64,000 bases of DNA from Oreohelix idahoensis (lineage: Eukaryota > Mollusca > Gastropoda > Stylommatophora > Oreohelicidae). The DNA is taken from the NCBI GenBank assembly GCA_024509875.1, contig JAMPIV010018776.1:750001-814000 (forward strand), read 5' to 3'. A program made the position numbers and the translations under genes. Shown here one piece after another: positions 44,406 to 56,639 of this stretch (positions are counted from its first letter, which is position 1; every line of letters begins with the position of its first letter). Under the pieces are notes generated by a model that had not been told where the DNA came from, did not search any database, and was given only the letters and a program-made list of their open reading frames with translations.

Positions 44406-45434
44406 GCTGTACAGAGCTTCTACAAGTCTTGCAGAAATTATGTGAGGACAGCAAACCATAAGTCAGAAGAGTTCAGGACCACCACTGGTGTAAGACAAGG
44501 TGATATCCTGTCACCTTACCTTTTCATACTCCTCATGGATGATGTCATTAAGGCATGTAAGGAGAGAACAAGAAAGTATTCAGTGGGGTACTGGACGATG
44601 AGACAGGTCTGTATTTCGGAGCTGGCATTTGCTGATGATGTTGCCCTGATCGCTAAATCAGAGGCACATCTCCAATTCATCCTGCAAGTCTGGAAGGAAG
44701 AGCTGGAGAATAGAGGGATGGTCATAAGAAGCTCTAAAACAAAATCCATGGTGATATCACGAGAAGAAAGAAGGCATCAGATTAAGCTGGGAGAACAGGT
44801 CCTGGAGCAGGTTGACCACTTTAAATACCTCGGAGCTATTATTGACCGAAAGGGAGGCATCAAAGAAGAGTTGGCCACTCGAAAAGCAGCAGCTGGGAGA
44901 CTTTTTCAGGCCATAAATCGAGGATTCCTCAGCAAGAGAGAGGTTGGTAAGAAAACGAAGATGGCTGTATACCGCTCCACCTATGTCCCAGTCTTGACAT
45001 ATGGATGCGAGTCATGGGCAATGACTACAACCCACAAAAGCCAGATTAAAACCTCAGAAATGAGATATCTGAGAAAGGTGGCTGAAGTAACAAGAAGAGA
45101 CATGGTACGCAACCAGACGATACGTCAAGGCCTTAAATCCCACCCCCTGCAGACCCAAGTAGAACAGTACCAACTAAGATGGTTTGGCCATGTCTGCAGA
45201 ATGGGAGAAGACCGGCTACCACGACAAGCATGGGAAACAAAGAGCCAAGGATCTAGGCCCCCAGGACGACCCAGAGTCCGCTGGGAGGACAACATTAGAC
45301 AATCTTTGAAGGACCGAGGACTAGAATGGAACCAGGCCAGGAGGAAGACAGCCGATAGGATAGTCTGGCGCTCTCTCTTCCAAACCTCTACACCTCACGG
45401 TAGAAGGGGAACGACTAAGTAAGTAAGTAAGATA
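44406..45434 (+). mobile_element. 5'-truncated LINE with (TAAG)n tail
   Basis: It begins in the middle of RT and ends in (TAAG)n at 45416-45434. The left neighbour is the LTR and the right neighbour is endonuclease sequence of the antisense LINE. No target duplication exists, because the insertion removed the LTR end and some LINE sequence. It is the youngest-looking layer on this side since its ORF is intact. Confidence 0.85.
44442..45422 (+). CDS. LINE RT fragment, C-terminal half
   Basis: The open frame (326 codons from the first ATG; it opens a little upstream) has TTGVRQGDILSPYLFILLMDD, the catalytic FADDVALIA, QVDHFKYLGAIIDRKGGI, VPVLTYGCESWAM, QYQLRWFGHVCRM and PPGRPRVRWEDNIRQ. The fingers and endonuclease are missing, so it cannot be active. 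Lack of stops indicates recent insertion. The clade is not determined; the (TAAG)n tail separates it from the other LINEs of this window. Confidence 0.88.
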   Translation: MRTANHKSEEFRTTTGVRQGDILSPYLFILLMDDVIKACKERTRKYSVGYWTMRQVCISELAFADDVALIAKSEAHLQFILQVWKEELENRGMVIRSSKTKSMVISREERRHQIKLGEQVLEQVDHFKYLGAIIDRKGGIKEELATRKAAAGRLFQAINRGFLSKREVGKKTKMAVYRSTYVPVLTYGCESWAMTTTHKSQIKTSEMRYLRKVAEVTRRDMVRNQTIRQGLKSHPLQTQVEQYQLRWFGHVCRMGEDRLPRQAWETKSQGSRPPGRPRVRWEDNIRQSLKDRGLEWNQARRKTADRIVWRSLFQTSTPHGRRGTTK

Positions 45435-45900
45435 TTCGAGATCAACGCGTCTTATAGCTTTGATGCATGTGTGCACATAGGCAGCCACACCAGTTTCAAA
45501 CCTAATTGATGGATCCCGACGGAAAATTTCATAATTTGCAATTTGCAGTTCTTGGTTAGAAATGTGTTCATTAAGTCTAGTTTCTGTTAATCCAAAAAAT
45601 TGAAAGTATGCATTGTTATTATAGAGTATGGAAGTAATTTCAGCCAATTTACTCACATTGTAGAGATGACAAACATTCAGATGTCCCAGCCTGAGTCCCT
45701 GACGATTTGGGTATTCCGTTGTGATTGTGGGAGTCATATTTTGTGAAATTGATGATCACTAATATTTCATTGATAACAGGGCTGTTGAAAGTATAAATTA
45801 AGTAGATTAGTACGTGAAGGATGGGTGTCGTTAGAAGTAGTAAGTAATGGTGGAAAGTCAAGATCATAATTACTATCTGAGAAGCAGGTATTCACTGTTG
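45435..45900 (-). pseudogene. Antisense LINE endonuclease, N-terminal part
   Basis: From 45737 down: LRLGHLNVCHLYNVSKLAEI, FGLTETRLNEHISNQELQIA, NYEIFRRDPSIRFETGVAAY, then IRRVDLEY, where it stops at the (TAAG)n LINE. This is the start of the same type of endonuclease whose end lies at 27379-27219. About 50-70 codons between the two are missing. The ORF1 or 5' untranslated region expected beyond 45740 is not recognisable. Confidence 0.8.
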
Positions 45901-46269
45901 ATAGACGTCTGGTTGGATCTTGAGATATTGTAGTGTGGCCGACTCCTTTGAAGGTGCGTTCTGGGTACTTGATGTTTGTTGCCAGCTTGCTGATTCCTTC
46001 AGTGGAATAACCATGAGGGGGGTCAAATGACGCACCTCCTCTAATGGTTAGTTATGAACTTAAGTCACCAGACAGGTAACGAGTACCGGCAACTGACTAA
46101 TTTTGTCTGACGTTATGTCAGTATATGCCGACGTAGTGGAAGTTAATGGGTTTGGCAGTGTGTACCCAGTAAGGGGATGGCAAAGGAGGATCTGGCAGTC
46201 TTTGCCTTAATAAGTATGTGCTGAAGGAAGCAGGCACATGCTGTCGTACTAGGTTTTAATCATCCATTT

Positions 46270-46440
46270 ATGAAATTCTGTAGCTTTTTGGTTGTTGTTT
46301 TTTTGTTGCTGTCCATGTTTCAGAGCCATACAATAGGACTGACTTGAAATTTGTATTGAAAATTCTAATTTTTGTGTTGGACTTGATTTCTTTTTATCTT
46401 CATATATTTCGCAAAGCTAATGTTGTTAATATTTGACTTT
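46270..46440 (-). mobile_element. Short LINE scrap
   Basis: It matches 10513-10655 closely (TGTAGCTTTTTGGTTGTTGTTT, CATACAATAGGACTGACTTG-type words), i.e. part of the post-RT region of the LINE at 10143-12100, in the same orientation. Bases 45901-46269 carry nothing recognised. Confidence 0.75.
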
Positions 46441-47859
46441 ATATTTTAAAAAATCTACAAATTATATTGCATGAACTAAAAGTGTATGGCCATTTATCTT
46501 TATTAAGTAATTTTTCAAGTCGTTCACAAATTTATACTTTTTGTACAAGATATGACTGTGATATACAAATCTTCGATCGTTACATTTTTCTGGGACATTC
46601 TTTAACTTCCTTCTGTGCCCTTCCTTTCCTTTTTTCTTTCAACCTTAACTTTGTTTTCGCTTTCATCGTTCAAGGTTTCCTTATTTTATATATCTTGTCC
46701 TCTTTGTCACTCCCTAATTTACCTGAGTGCTTGACCTGGTGTTGAAGCAACATTGGCTTCTGTTTGTGTAGGGTGAAGTTTTTTACGTTATGTAACCGCT
46801 TCCGCCCAGACAGAAAAGGATGGCTTAAGATAAGCCGGGATTACCTTTGCACAAGATCGCATAGGGTGAAATCCCAGATTTGTTATGGGAGACGGATAGC
46901 GGAGGTGTGGAGTTGCCACATTGATTTGTCGCTTATCGCTAGCTCCAGACGGAGTAAGAGTCTACACTGAGCGACACACCTATTTTTAACTCCGACTTCT
47001 TGTCTAGAAAGATACACGCTACCAGGTTGCCGCATGATAAGGTGCAAGCTCCTAAATATGACATGATAAAATACACGGCAGATCTCACTGGGATGTAGGA
47101 AATGCCCATCTTACTAAAGATTAAGACACGGAGAGTGATTTATTAGTTCCGATAAATAGTTACAAGGAAATAACATTTTGGATGAGATTATAATGTTAGA
47201 TCTGTGAAGTAGTGAGTTTGCAAACATGACAGGCGAAACAGAAGAAGCAAGACATTATATGGTTATGAAAGAAAGGCCCATGAAATTGATAAATGAAATG
47301 TAACAAATATCTTGTGTGCCATGAGTAATGATCTACAGATGAGGGTAGTGGGGGAAGAAAGATCCCTACCGATATCAGACATGTGACAAAATGTCCGTCG
47401 TCTTATATTATCTGTGTTCTACCTGTCTTTTTCTCGATCTTGTGCCTTCCATTCATTTCTTCCTTACCCATTTTTTCTATCATATTCGTACGCAATGACT
47501 CAAGTTTCGTTTGTTATTTTGCCTGATCTACCATGGGTAGAGATAAAATTAACAACCCCAGCTGGGAGCGGACATAGCTCTGCCGTACCTGTGTACAGCA
47601 AAAACAGGCGTGAACGTATCTCGCTCACACCAAGCTTGGCACCCATACTTCTCGTATGGTTAATCTGGAGATACACTGCAAATGTACCATAGGTGTGGCA
47701 GGAATGTTATGCAACACTACCGGGTGTGGACTCATGTTTGTTAGCATTGATGATAACAAATTAAACTGAGGTGTTATTGTGAGTTACGAACATGATTAAT
47801 AAAACCCCACGGTAGCGTTAATACTTTATGTGGGAGGATTTTGAAATTACCTGTTTCAT
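46441..47859. other. Stretch without recognised feature
   Basis: Ordinary AT-rich sequence. The short ORFs (for example 46467-46745 and 47414-47692) have no domain, repeat partner or codon signal that I can support. Confidence 0.5.
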
Positions 47860-49580
47860 GCGGAATTCCATAAGAAGAAGGGGAAGAGAAGACATATACT
47901 AAAGTCAAACATTCGAATCTACTTGGACTAGACAAAATAGATTAAACTAGAGTACGTTTTCATTTGCGACTTTGTACCCGCGTCGGAAGCTGAGAGCGTG
48001 GGCACGAAAAATCTCATATAATGTTGGACATTTTCTCACCTCGGCACTGTATTCCATGGAGTCAAAACGACACTTTCAGACATGCCAAGACCAAAGAAGA
48101 ACAGGATCCTAGTAATGTATTCAACATCTTCTGAAGTTAACCAGAAAAAAAAACTCGATTTTATAATACTGGGAACCACAAAATCCTCGGAACTTATACA
48201 CAGGATAACAGTGGGGTTAGAAATAATATAAATACCCTAACTACCTGTAAGACGGCCTCATAACAAGTAACCCGACATTATTCTGAAGTCTTCCTGTGCC
48301 AGACGTCTGTAAATTATAACCCGATCGTGGTGAGCTGTACATCTTATCATTTTATATTTTGCATTTGACATGTTTAACTTGCTGGTGGTTTTACAGGTTC
48401 ATACGAGACTGGCAACCTCAACATATGAAATGATATATTCATGAACCATCACAGCAAGATTTGGTGACCGCTTCATGCAGGTTCTCTCACGGGGAATCAA
48501 AAGCAGGAGAAGGGAGGGGATGATAGTGACATTTTTGAGTACATATTTATTATATTAAGATTTTAATAAGTTAATACGTATATTTAAACATGTGTAAACT
48601 AGGCAAAGGTCGTTTTCAGCTGTCCAGCCAAATTTCACATCAAAATAACTGAGTTAACAATGAATTTTCATCCAATCCACTAGGTTTATCATTGATGCTC
48701 AGGGAGGATAAAATTACTGAGAAAAAAAAGAAAAGGGTCGGTGGAAGTGACAGCGTGAAGACGCCTGACTAGTGTTAGGAAACCAATACTTAGAAGAGAC
48801 TATTGTTTCTTCTAAAGTTTCTGGTACACGTTGGAGATATCAGTGTATGATATCAGCTTGATACAAGTCTGTGGATCAAGAGTTTGTGGTCTTTGCAGAT
48901 GCCTGCCTTTGACGAGTTGGAAAGATCCTTGCACAGTCCTTCAGTAGTTACACCTGCAACTACCCCTGGGGTGTGCCCTCACTGCAGAAGTCGATAATTG
49001 ACGAAGCAGTCAGCAAACCAGTTTCAACATCTGGCCAGTTAAGTTATTTTAACCAAATCAATGCAAAAAATAGCTCTCACCACCACATCAAGCCACCTTA
49101 AACATTTTCCAATTCACCAACTTCACTTATTTATTTACTCGTGTTAAATAATATTTGATTATTAAATTTGTTATATGTATTTACTAATTAATTGTTGATT
49201 TAATTATTACAGAGAGAAGTGCACGTGTATGAATCAGTTATCTTAAATATATAACACAACAGAGCTACTAAGTAATATTTTACTGAATAATTCAGTTAGG
49301 GACTCAGAAACGAGCTAATATATCTTTATCTTCTTAGAAGGGGCGGCAGATACAAAGTTCACGATTACTTGGAGAACATCAGCGTTGTGCTTGGTTTCTG
49401 AAAAAAAAAAATCCTATGAAGACTCCCTAAAATAGAAGCACCATCCTTTTATTTACAACTATGCCAAGAGTAATCTTGAACGAAGGTAGATACCTTTAAA
49501 GAACCTCATTGTATACTCTAAATTTTGGCCATTGTAGGACCATCACTCCAGAGCGGGGAAGACAATCCCGTGACAAGGCA
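47860..49580. repeat. Degenerate duplication unit I
   Basis: It has three sub-blocks: a (47860-48500), b (48550-49090) and c (49130-49580). Block a shares GTAAGACGGCCTCATAA and GGCAACCTCA with unit II. Block b shares CGTTTTCAGCTGT with 52667. Block c ends in TTTTGGCCATTGTAGGACCA, found with changes at 51880 and 53228. No conserved reading frame. Confidence 0.65.
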
Positions 49581-49599
49581 CTAATTCGTGGTTGGATTG

Positions 49600-51935
49600 G
49601 AATGGAAGTGCTAAAATAAACCACATCTGATTGGAGCTTTTTCCAACAAAACCATTTAGATGTGTGGGCGTAAATTTCCCTTATAATCTGCAACATTTTT
49701 AGACTACATCACTGCATTTTCGCCTCGTCAAAAAGACATTTCAGACAGCCAGGTTAACGAATAGAAAGAAGCAGAATTCCAGCATAAGGACAGGACCAAG
49801 TATTAGAGGATTTTCTTATATTAGACAGAAAGAAAACTAGACTATGGTACTGGAAACCACGAGTCCTAGGTACCTACATACAGAATAACATTGGGTTTAT
49901 AATTAAAGTAATACCCCAAACGCTTGTAAGACGGCCTCATAAAACCAGTTGCCCGACACTATTCGGAAGTTTTGTTCGTGCAAGAAGTCCTTAAAATTCA
50001 TTCCCGATAATCGGGTAAAGTTGTAATATGTACATTTGATCATTTTATAAATTTTGCATTTAACATAAGTAAGTTGCTTGTGGATGTACCGGTTCATAGA
50101 AGGCTGGCAACCTCAGAATGTAAAATGATTGGATACATGAACCACCACTGCAACAGCTGGTGACTGCTTTATGCGGGTTTTCTCACAAGGAACCCATAAG
50201 CAGAGGTAGCCCCAGGCTCCATGTGCAGCAAGGAGTGAATGATGATGACATCATGGTGTACATTGTGACGTTATTGGGTCGATCTCTGCTTCACTACGGC
50301 AGTAATCAGTGACATTTGTTGTACTGACTAATTACATGCTTTTCAATGGTCGACACCTCTGTCTTTCTCTGCTATGTGGTAAATATGTTGTATTTTCAGC
50401 ATTCTTACACTCCTCTTAGCGATACGTCGTCATGTCTGTTTGCTTACCTGTTCCTCCCTGCTGGGGAAGGAACTGATAAGATAATATTAGCCGACAACCA
50501 TGTTGGTTAATTTCGGGTGTGCCCGACATCAGGCTACGGAGTAACATTAAAATCGTCCATCGCAGTTGTTTAATAGCTGATAAGGCCATGGTGCGTTCTC
50601 TGCCAAGATGGTAAAGAGACGGATTTTATGGGCTCAAGCGACAGATAACGAGATTGCTCGTCTGTGCGACACATTTTGGACAGACATGCATGACATTATC
50701 GTTTCCTGCATATCTTGTGGCAAAGCTGAAAAGTAAAATGTTACATCTGACACATATTGTCGAATGAGTTTACAGATGTGTTTGTGAGTTTGCACTGAAG
50801 GCATTGGATGCTTTATTTCCATATATATGAGTGACCTTTCACATCACGCACATTATTTCGGGCGGAAATAATTTTGAAATTACCCCACAAAATACGCATG
50901 TTTAAAACGATTGGCGCTCTGATTAGCATCGTAACAAACAAATGCAGGGGGAGAAGGGCCATATAACCTGACCTTTTCGCAGTTTTAAGACACTTAAACG
51001 GCCCAGGAAATCTTTTTAATTTAATAAGTAACCGGGATCTGAGGAAACTGAAAACACGGAGTCATAGAGAGAATCTAGTGTTAAAATAACGACCCACAAG
51101 AACACGTGTAAGAGGCCTAGTCAAGTGATTTTATTCATCTGAGCAAGCAGTCTGTGAGCCAAGATTGGCTTAATGGCGGTTCCAGTTGCGGGTACTAATC
51201 TCTGGAACAAAGCGAGGGTAAAAGTGAACTGACGTAGAAATAGATACCATCATCAGAGGGTCTTAGAGACGCGGTACCAGCTTTGCAGTTAGTCCGTGAT
51301 CTTCCTTGGAACGTGCTGCGCCTTCAATCTTGACCAGAGACGCGAGAACTCCAGTGACCTATCTGCACAGAACCCAAAAATCCCAGCGGGAGAAAACACT
51401 ACCATTGGCAGCAAAGTGAAACCTATAAACTGCCAAGTGACTTCTTACATAAAATAACCAGTCCATAACAACAGTGATGATATTTTTCCTGATCAATCAT
51501 TATTCATTTTTTTTAAACTGTTAAAACGTAGATGATTATTAAATTTGTTATTTGTAATTATACAAATTTAACTTCGATTTAATCATTTTGAATGTAACTG
51601 CATGTTTGTCTCGGTCAGTTTACTAAATACACTCTAAACAGAGCTATACCATAATAAGAAGAATTCCACTGAGTAAATCAGGGTTCGGGCTTGAACGAGC
51701 TGAAATTAATAATTGCTTAATTCTTAATAATAGGCGGCGGACCGATATAAGTTAACAATTACCCTGCCAATGCAGCATTGTTCTTGTCTTCGGAAGCATC
51801 ATTATCCTTCTATCTACAACTCTGCCAAGAGTTGTGCGAAGGTAGACACCTTTGAAGACCCATATTAGATACTCTTGAGTTCTGGCCACTGTTGGACCAC
51901 TACTGCAAAGCAGGGGAGGCAATTCCGTGACATAC
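49600..51935. repeat. Degenerate duplication unit II
   Basis: Block a (49600-50200) aligns with 47860-48500. Block c (51480-51935) aligns with 49130-49580. The middle (50220-51400) is unrelated, or includes another very decayed block a near 51050-51130. No gene recognised. Confidence 0.6.
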
Positions 51936-52199
51936 ATTTGTTACGTGTTTTTTATATTGTTAATGTTAATATTTAGTGGCAGGATGGTTCCTGTGGTCAA
52001 GATCACTTCTAGGGTAGTACACGTATCAGACACCGAAACAAGCCAACATCACTCAGAATTATTCGAGCCACAATGGACGAAGTGGACGGTATACATTTTT
52101 ATTAATCATTTACCGCTGCTCCACATTCAATACAGTTCAGGCCAATATACAATGGCATATAATATGCAGTCGTCGATATAACTTTAGGTTCATGTCTGG

Positions 52200-53290
52200 A
52201 ACGCTGTCCTTTACATTCTCAATATTATAAATATATATTCACACTCGACACTGAGCAACTATACTCCCTGTAAATGCAGATAACTAGATAAACCTCACAG
52301 AAGATCTTGATGTATTAGTAATGGAATAACACAGGGATATATACTGAAATACCGTAGCTCAAACACATGCGTCCACTCGCCATGACAAACAATGGTAGAA
52401 GACCTAGACAGCAGACAATCTCCTCACTTCTGCTTTTTTAGTTTCACGTCTGCCAAACAAACATATCTTCATGACGTCACTTCCTGTATTAATAAATGAC
52501 TCCATATAAAATAAACAAACAAGGAGCCCTGTTGAGCTACCTAATTATACTGACACAATCGTTTAGAATTTTAATCATAACATTATTATGTATATTAAAT
52601 ATATTATATTTAACATTTTAATAATTTTATGTGTATATTAAAACATGTTTAAATAATGCAATTATCGTTTTCAGCTGTACAAACGCACTTTCATCCGGCT
52701 CACTGGGCTCCACATTAATTCTCAGGGAAAGTAAAGTTTCTGAGGAAGATGAAGTGGTCGAGTGGAAGCGGAAGGCGCCTGATTCTCATGTCAGGAGACC
52801 CTATACTTAGAAAGAAGCATTTGTTTTCTCTCAGTTTGTGGTAGACGTTTGTGGTACAAATATGGGGTTCAAGTTGCCAGCATTCTACGCTAGTTGCCCA
52901 CATCAGACGGGTCTTGACGCTTGCCTTGACAATTGGAATAATTACCTACAGCATTACCGCCAGGGACGTGCTACTGCCACGGAATTTGACGATTAACGGA
53001 ACAGTCAACAACATCATTGGGAACAACCAGTGGCAGAACACAACACCAACAACAAATCATCGTCAACACCTGGCTAGTTAAGCATTACAATCAGGCCCAG
53101 CAACAGAACTTCTTGTTTTAACGATAACCACTTTAAAGTCATTACCAGTGATGAAAGCTTCAGTGCTTAATTTTTTTCCTCCTCATAAACTGAGTACTTT
53201 CTTGGGGACTCTCATTTCTATACTCTAAGTTTGGCCATTGTTGGACGACCACTGCAGAGCAGAGGAGACTTTCCCGTGACAATAACGAAT
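52200..53290. repeat. Degenerate duplication unit III
   Basis: Blocks b (52570-53090) and c (53160-53290) are clear; block a (~52300-52400) is faint. These are probably three or four copies of an old unit, perhaps fragments of one unrecognised element. Confidence 0.6.
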
Positions 53291-53514
53291 TACTGATTCA
53301 TCCACATTTATTATTTGCAATACGGCAGAAGTATACAACCCATCCATCGCGACTACGGGTAGATCACAAGCTTTGATTTGATAGATCTTTAGGTGACGGA
53401 TACGAAAAAAGGAAAGAATATTTAAGCTAGTAAAATTTCAGACTAGCTCTCTCCCACCAGCATTAAAATGTACGGCGTCCCAGGGATTAAAGGTACGCTT
53501 TTATGCCTTCCCAA

Positions 53515-53741
53515 TGTCTTCGACCAGGGACTGGAATAACCTGAACGGCTCCTGAGCCGACCCACCTCTAATAGGTATCCTCCGAAGACGGCAAGTATCT
53601 GCCTGAATGGCGTGTTGACACCTTTCATTGTACAGGGAAAAAAGGGATACTCACGTAAAAATCAGTCTCAGGTTAGATATACTAACCGGAGATTCTCGCC
53701 TCGAGTAATAGCGGGCGTGCGTTTAAAAAAAAAAAAAAAAA
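53515..53741 (+). mobile_element. SINE body copy, forward
   Basis: From CGACCAGGGACTGG through GGCTCCTGAGCCGACCCA, GGGATACTCACGTAAAA and CGCCTCGAGTAATAGCGGG to a poly(A) run at 53725-53741, it matches the body of the SINE at 56208. The tRNA-like head is missing, so it is 5' truncated. Bases 53291-53514 and 53742-54831 hold nothing recognised. Confidence 0.85.
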
Positions 53742-54831
53742 GCCTTCCCACTGAATTTACTTCATTTGTATGATCTGCTGTGGAATTTTCAACCACTCTG
53801 TTGATCGCATCGTAGGAAGCAAATCGTCCGGTAGATATCAATGTAACATATAAACTGCACTTATTCCAAATTCCAAATGCTGTGAAACATTAAAACAGGC
53901 AGATCTTTAGAGAGTTCAGTGTTTCTAAAGTAGATTCTCGCACCTCCTGTGTTGCCTACTGCTGAAATAGAATGCAGGGAAAATTTGTTTGTTTTTTTTT
54001 TTATAGTGCCTATGGCAACAAATAAAGAAGTGAAGACAAAAACTCGAAGGTTTTTTCAATGAACTGGCCGTAGAAGCCCTGCAAGAACTTGTTAGTACAC
54101 AAAACAAAACAACGATGTCACCAGCTACTGCTAATTAAAACCTGTCAACCGGGAATATTAGGGTTCTAGAAAAAGTCCTGAAGTTGTTTGTAGCAACCAG
54201 GGGTGCTAAACAATCAACCAACAGTAACACCTGTGACTCACCGGAAAACCACCCAATAACTTGCGATGCATGCGCTGGACGAGAACCAAGGTTTAAAAGA
54301 TTAAAAAATGAAACAGGCGACAGGGTGTTGGTGTTGGTCGATGATGCTAGTTGTTGCTGAGGCATTGGCGTGGGTTTCAGGTTATTACATCTGGGTGTAT
54401 TTTTTTAATTATTGTACGGTATTTAGTAATGTATTACAGCTCGTTTGTTTACGAAAACAGAAGTTGCTTGACCTTAACTTAACTGACAGATTAATTGAAG
54501 GTGTGTCTGAGGTAAAGGTGTCCCCATAGCAGATACTGTCGCAGGGGAGTTAAGTGTTAGAGACTTCACCTATATTAGGACTCAGCTTTATGAAGTTGTG
54601 TAAGCAATTCCTTCCTCACTGCCTTGGTCTTCCCTAACTTAGGAGCACAGTCACACGGAGCATATACCTTAACAAACAAGTCTTCCTGTCGCTTGACGTC
54701 AGCTCAAGTACATTTTACGTCTTCCTAATAATTTTCACTTCTGTCTTTAGTACTCTTCTACGTGTGTTTCTCTTCTTCATCTGACTTATCCATATTGTTT
54801 GTTGAAGTTTTTGTGATAAAATATTTTTTCA

Positions 54832-54950
54832 CAGGATGGGGTAACCAGCCCCATGCCCAACCATCCTTAGTCGCTATTTTACGACATGCATGATAGGGTA
54901 CAGTGTTACTATTCTTTGCTGCCCTTTCAGGCCCCGGTAAAACACGGTTG
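54832..54950 (-). repeat. Fragment of the LINE-tailed SINE (head part)
   Basis: It matches 57143-57270: GGATGGGGTAA, AGCCCCATGCCCAACC, CCTTAGTCGCT, TTACGACATGC and GTTACTATTCTTTGCT. Only the head is present; no LINE-like tail is seen. This second copy shows that the head is a real repeat family. Confidence 0.8.
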
Positions 54951-55029
54951 AAAACAGTAGCAATGCGGTAAATATTTCTCGATTTTTCAAAATACGTATT
55001 TACTTTTTTTGTGTTTTTGTTTTCTTAAC

Positions 55030-55278
55030 CAGCGGCACTTGGGCTTTCAGCCCTTCGGCCCAATGACATATCATTGCGAGGCCTGTGGATTTTCCCTCCA
55101 TCCTGGTCAGGAGCTTTTCTCCTTCCCATCTACAGAGGGTTTATCTCAGGAGCCGTTCAGGTTATTCAGTCAAAATCCCGATCGATGACACTCTTTCAAA
55201 TTCTCACGCCCGGGCTTGAACCTTGAACACCTGATCGCCAGCGCAATGTTGTAACCATTACACCAGCGCGGCTCCCGT
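55030..55278 (-). mobile_element. tRNA-derived SINE with a different tail, antisense
   Basis: Read antisense, it starts GGGAGCCGCGCTGGTGTAAT with A and B boxes (B: GGTTCAAGCCC) as in the SINE at 56208, shares the next ~70 bases, then after GGCTCCTGAG continues into an unrelated tail ending near an A-rich tract. The same head joined to another 3' part shows modular SINE evolution. Bases 55279-56064 carry nothing recognised. Confidence 0.78.
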
Positions 55279-56062
55279 ATTTACTTTTTAAAATATTTAT
55301 TGCTCAAAATATCGGCGAATCTCCGGGCCCTGCCTATAGGTTTACTCATGTGGAACTGATGACAAGAGCCAATCAGTGCGCCAGTGGAACAAGGGATTAG
55401 AAGAAAACGCTGGCCATGGATATGACACACACTGAGGAAACCTGTTGATGGCTTAACAAGGCATTTATTGTTCTAGAATCATCAGGGTAAGAGAGGCAGA
55501 GGTAGACTTAAAGTCACACGGAGAAGAGAGCTGGAGAATGATGAGGACGTGGAAAAAACGTGAGTTAATGGCACGTGATGGAGGACTTGGCCAGCGATTG
55601 TCGAAGGTTCACATATGACAACACGTAGTTTTAGCCATCTTAACCTCCATCCCCCGTCACATTTTGTCACAAAACCCAGCGCCCCACCCAACCTTTAAAG
55701 TGACGTTACGAATATCTTCCCCCTTACCATTTTATAATGCTAAAAAGAAAGAATGTAATAGAATGTAAATTAGTAATAAACCTGAGCAGTAAAATAGTGC
55801 TTAATTAATCATGCTTTTACATAATACTGCTTTGCTGGTTAAATGTTGCAAATGTTTCATTCTAAAAAAAAAAAAGTTCAAGCGTTCACGTCAGCCTTAA
55901 AATCTTCTTTCAACTTCCAAAACGTTTGTATCTTTGATCTCATCAGACTGTCGTCGTGATGGTGAGAATTGATTATTGTTTCATTATTTAAAATCTAATT
56001 TCAATCAACAGTACACTGTTATTTAGTCCGCGTTTTTTAAAATGTATGTACTACATTTTATA

Positions 56063-56204
<142 letters not shown>

Positions 56205-56207
56205 GAT

Positions 56208-56555
56208 GGGAGCCGCGCTAGCGTAGTGGTTACAACACCGCTCTGGCGACCGGGTGATACAGGATCAAACCCGGGCGACGGCATTTGAGGATTTTTCGTC
56301 GACCGGGATTTGGACTGGATTAACTCGAGACCTGGCGAGGACATTTGAAGGAGTGTCGTCGACCAGGGACTGGCGGCTCCTGAGCCGACCCAGCTGCAAT
56401 GGGTACCTCCGAAATCGGCGAGTATTTGCCTGAATGGCGAGGGACATTTGTCTCTGTACAAGAAATAAAGGGATACTCACGTAAAATCAATGTCAGGTTA
56501 GACATAAATGATAACCTGAGATTTCGCCTCGAGTATTAGCGGGCGAACGCAAAAA

Positions 56556-56573
<18 letters not shown>
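56208..56573 (+). mobile_element. Full-length tRNA-derived SINE
   Basis: Head GGGAGCCGCGCTAGCGTAGT with A box TAGCGTAGTGG (56219-56229) and B box GGATCAAACCC (56262-56272), then a ~280-bp body and a poly(A) tail (56551-56573). Partial copies in this window lie at 2743-2969, 53515-53741 and (head only) 55030-55278. It would be transcribed by RNA polymerase III and moved by a LINE that accepts poly(A) tails. Confidence 0.92.
56219..56272 (+). promoter_or_regulatory. RNA polymerase III internal promoter of the SINE
   Basis: The A box at 56219-56229 and B box at 56262-56272 are spaced as in tRNA genes. The B box deviates from GGTTCGANNCC at two positions. Confidence 0.8.

Positions 56574-56622
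<49 letters not shown>
56574..56622. repeat. (AT)n microsatellite, right half of split tract
   Basis: About 49 bases of AT repeat directly follow the SINE poly(A). Confidence 0.95.
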
Positions 56623-56624
<2 letters not shown>

Positions 56625-56639
56625 CACAGCTTAAATCAG

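Noticed and set aside
56208..56280. A genuine tRNA gene
   Set aside because: A and B boxes are present, but the acceptor and anticodon stems do not pair convincingly, and it is followed by a SINE body and poly(A).
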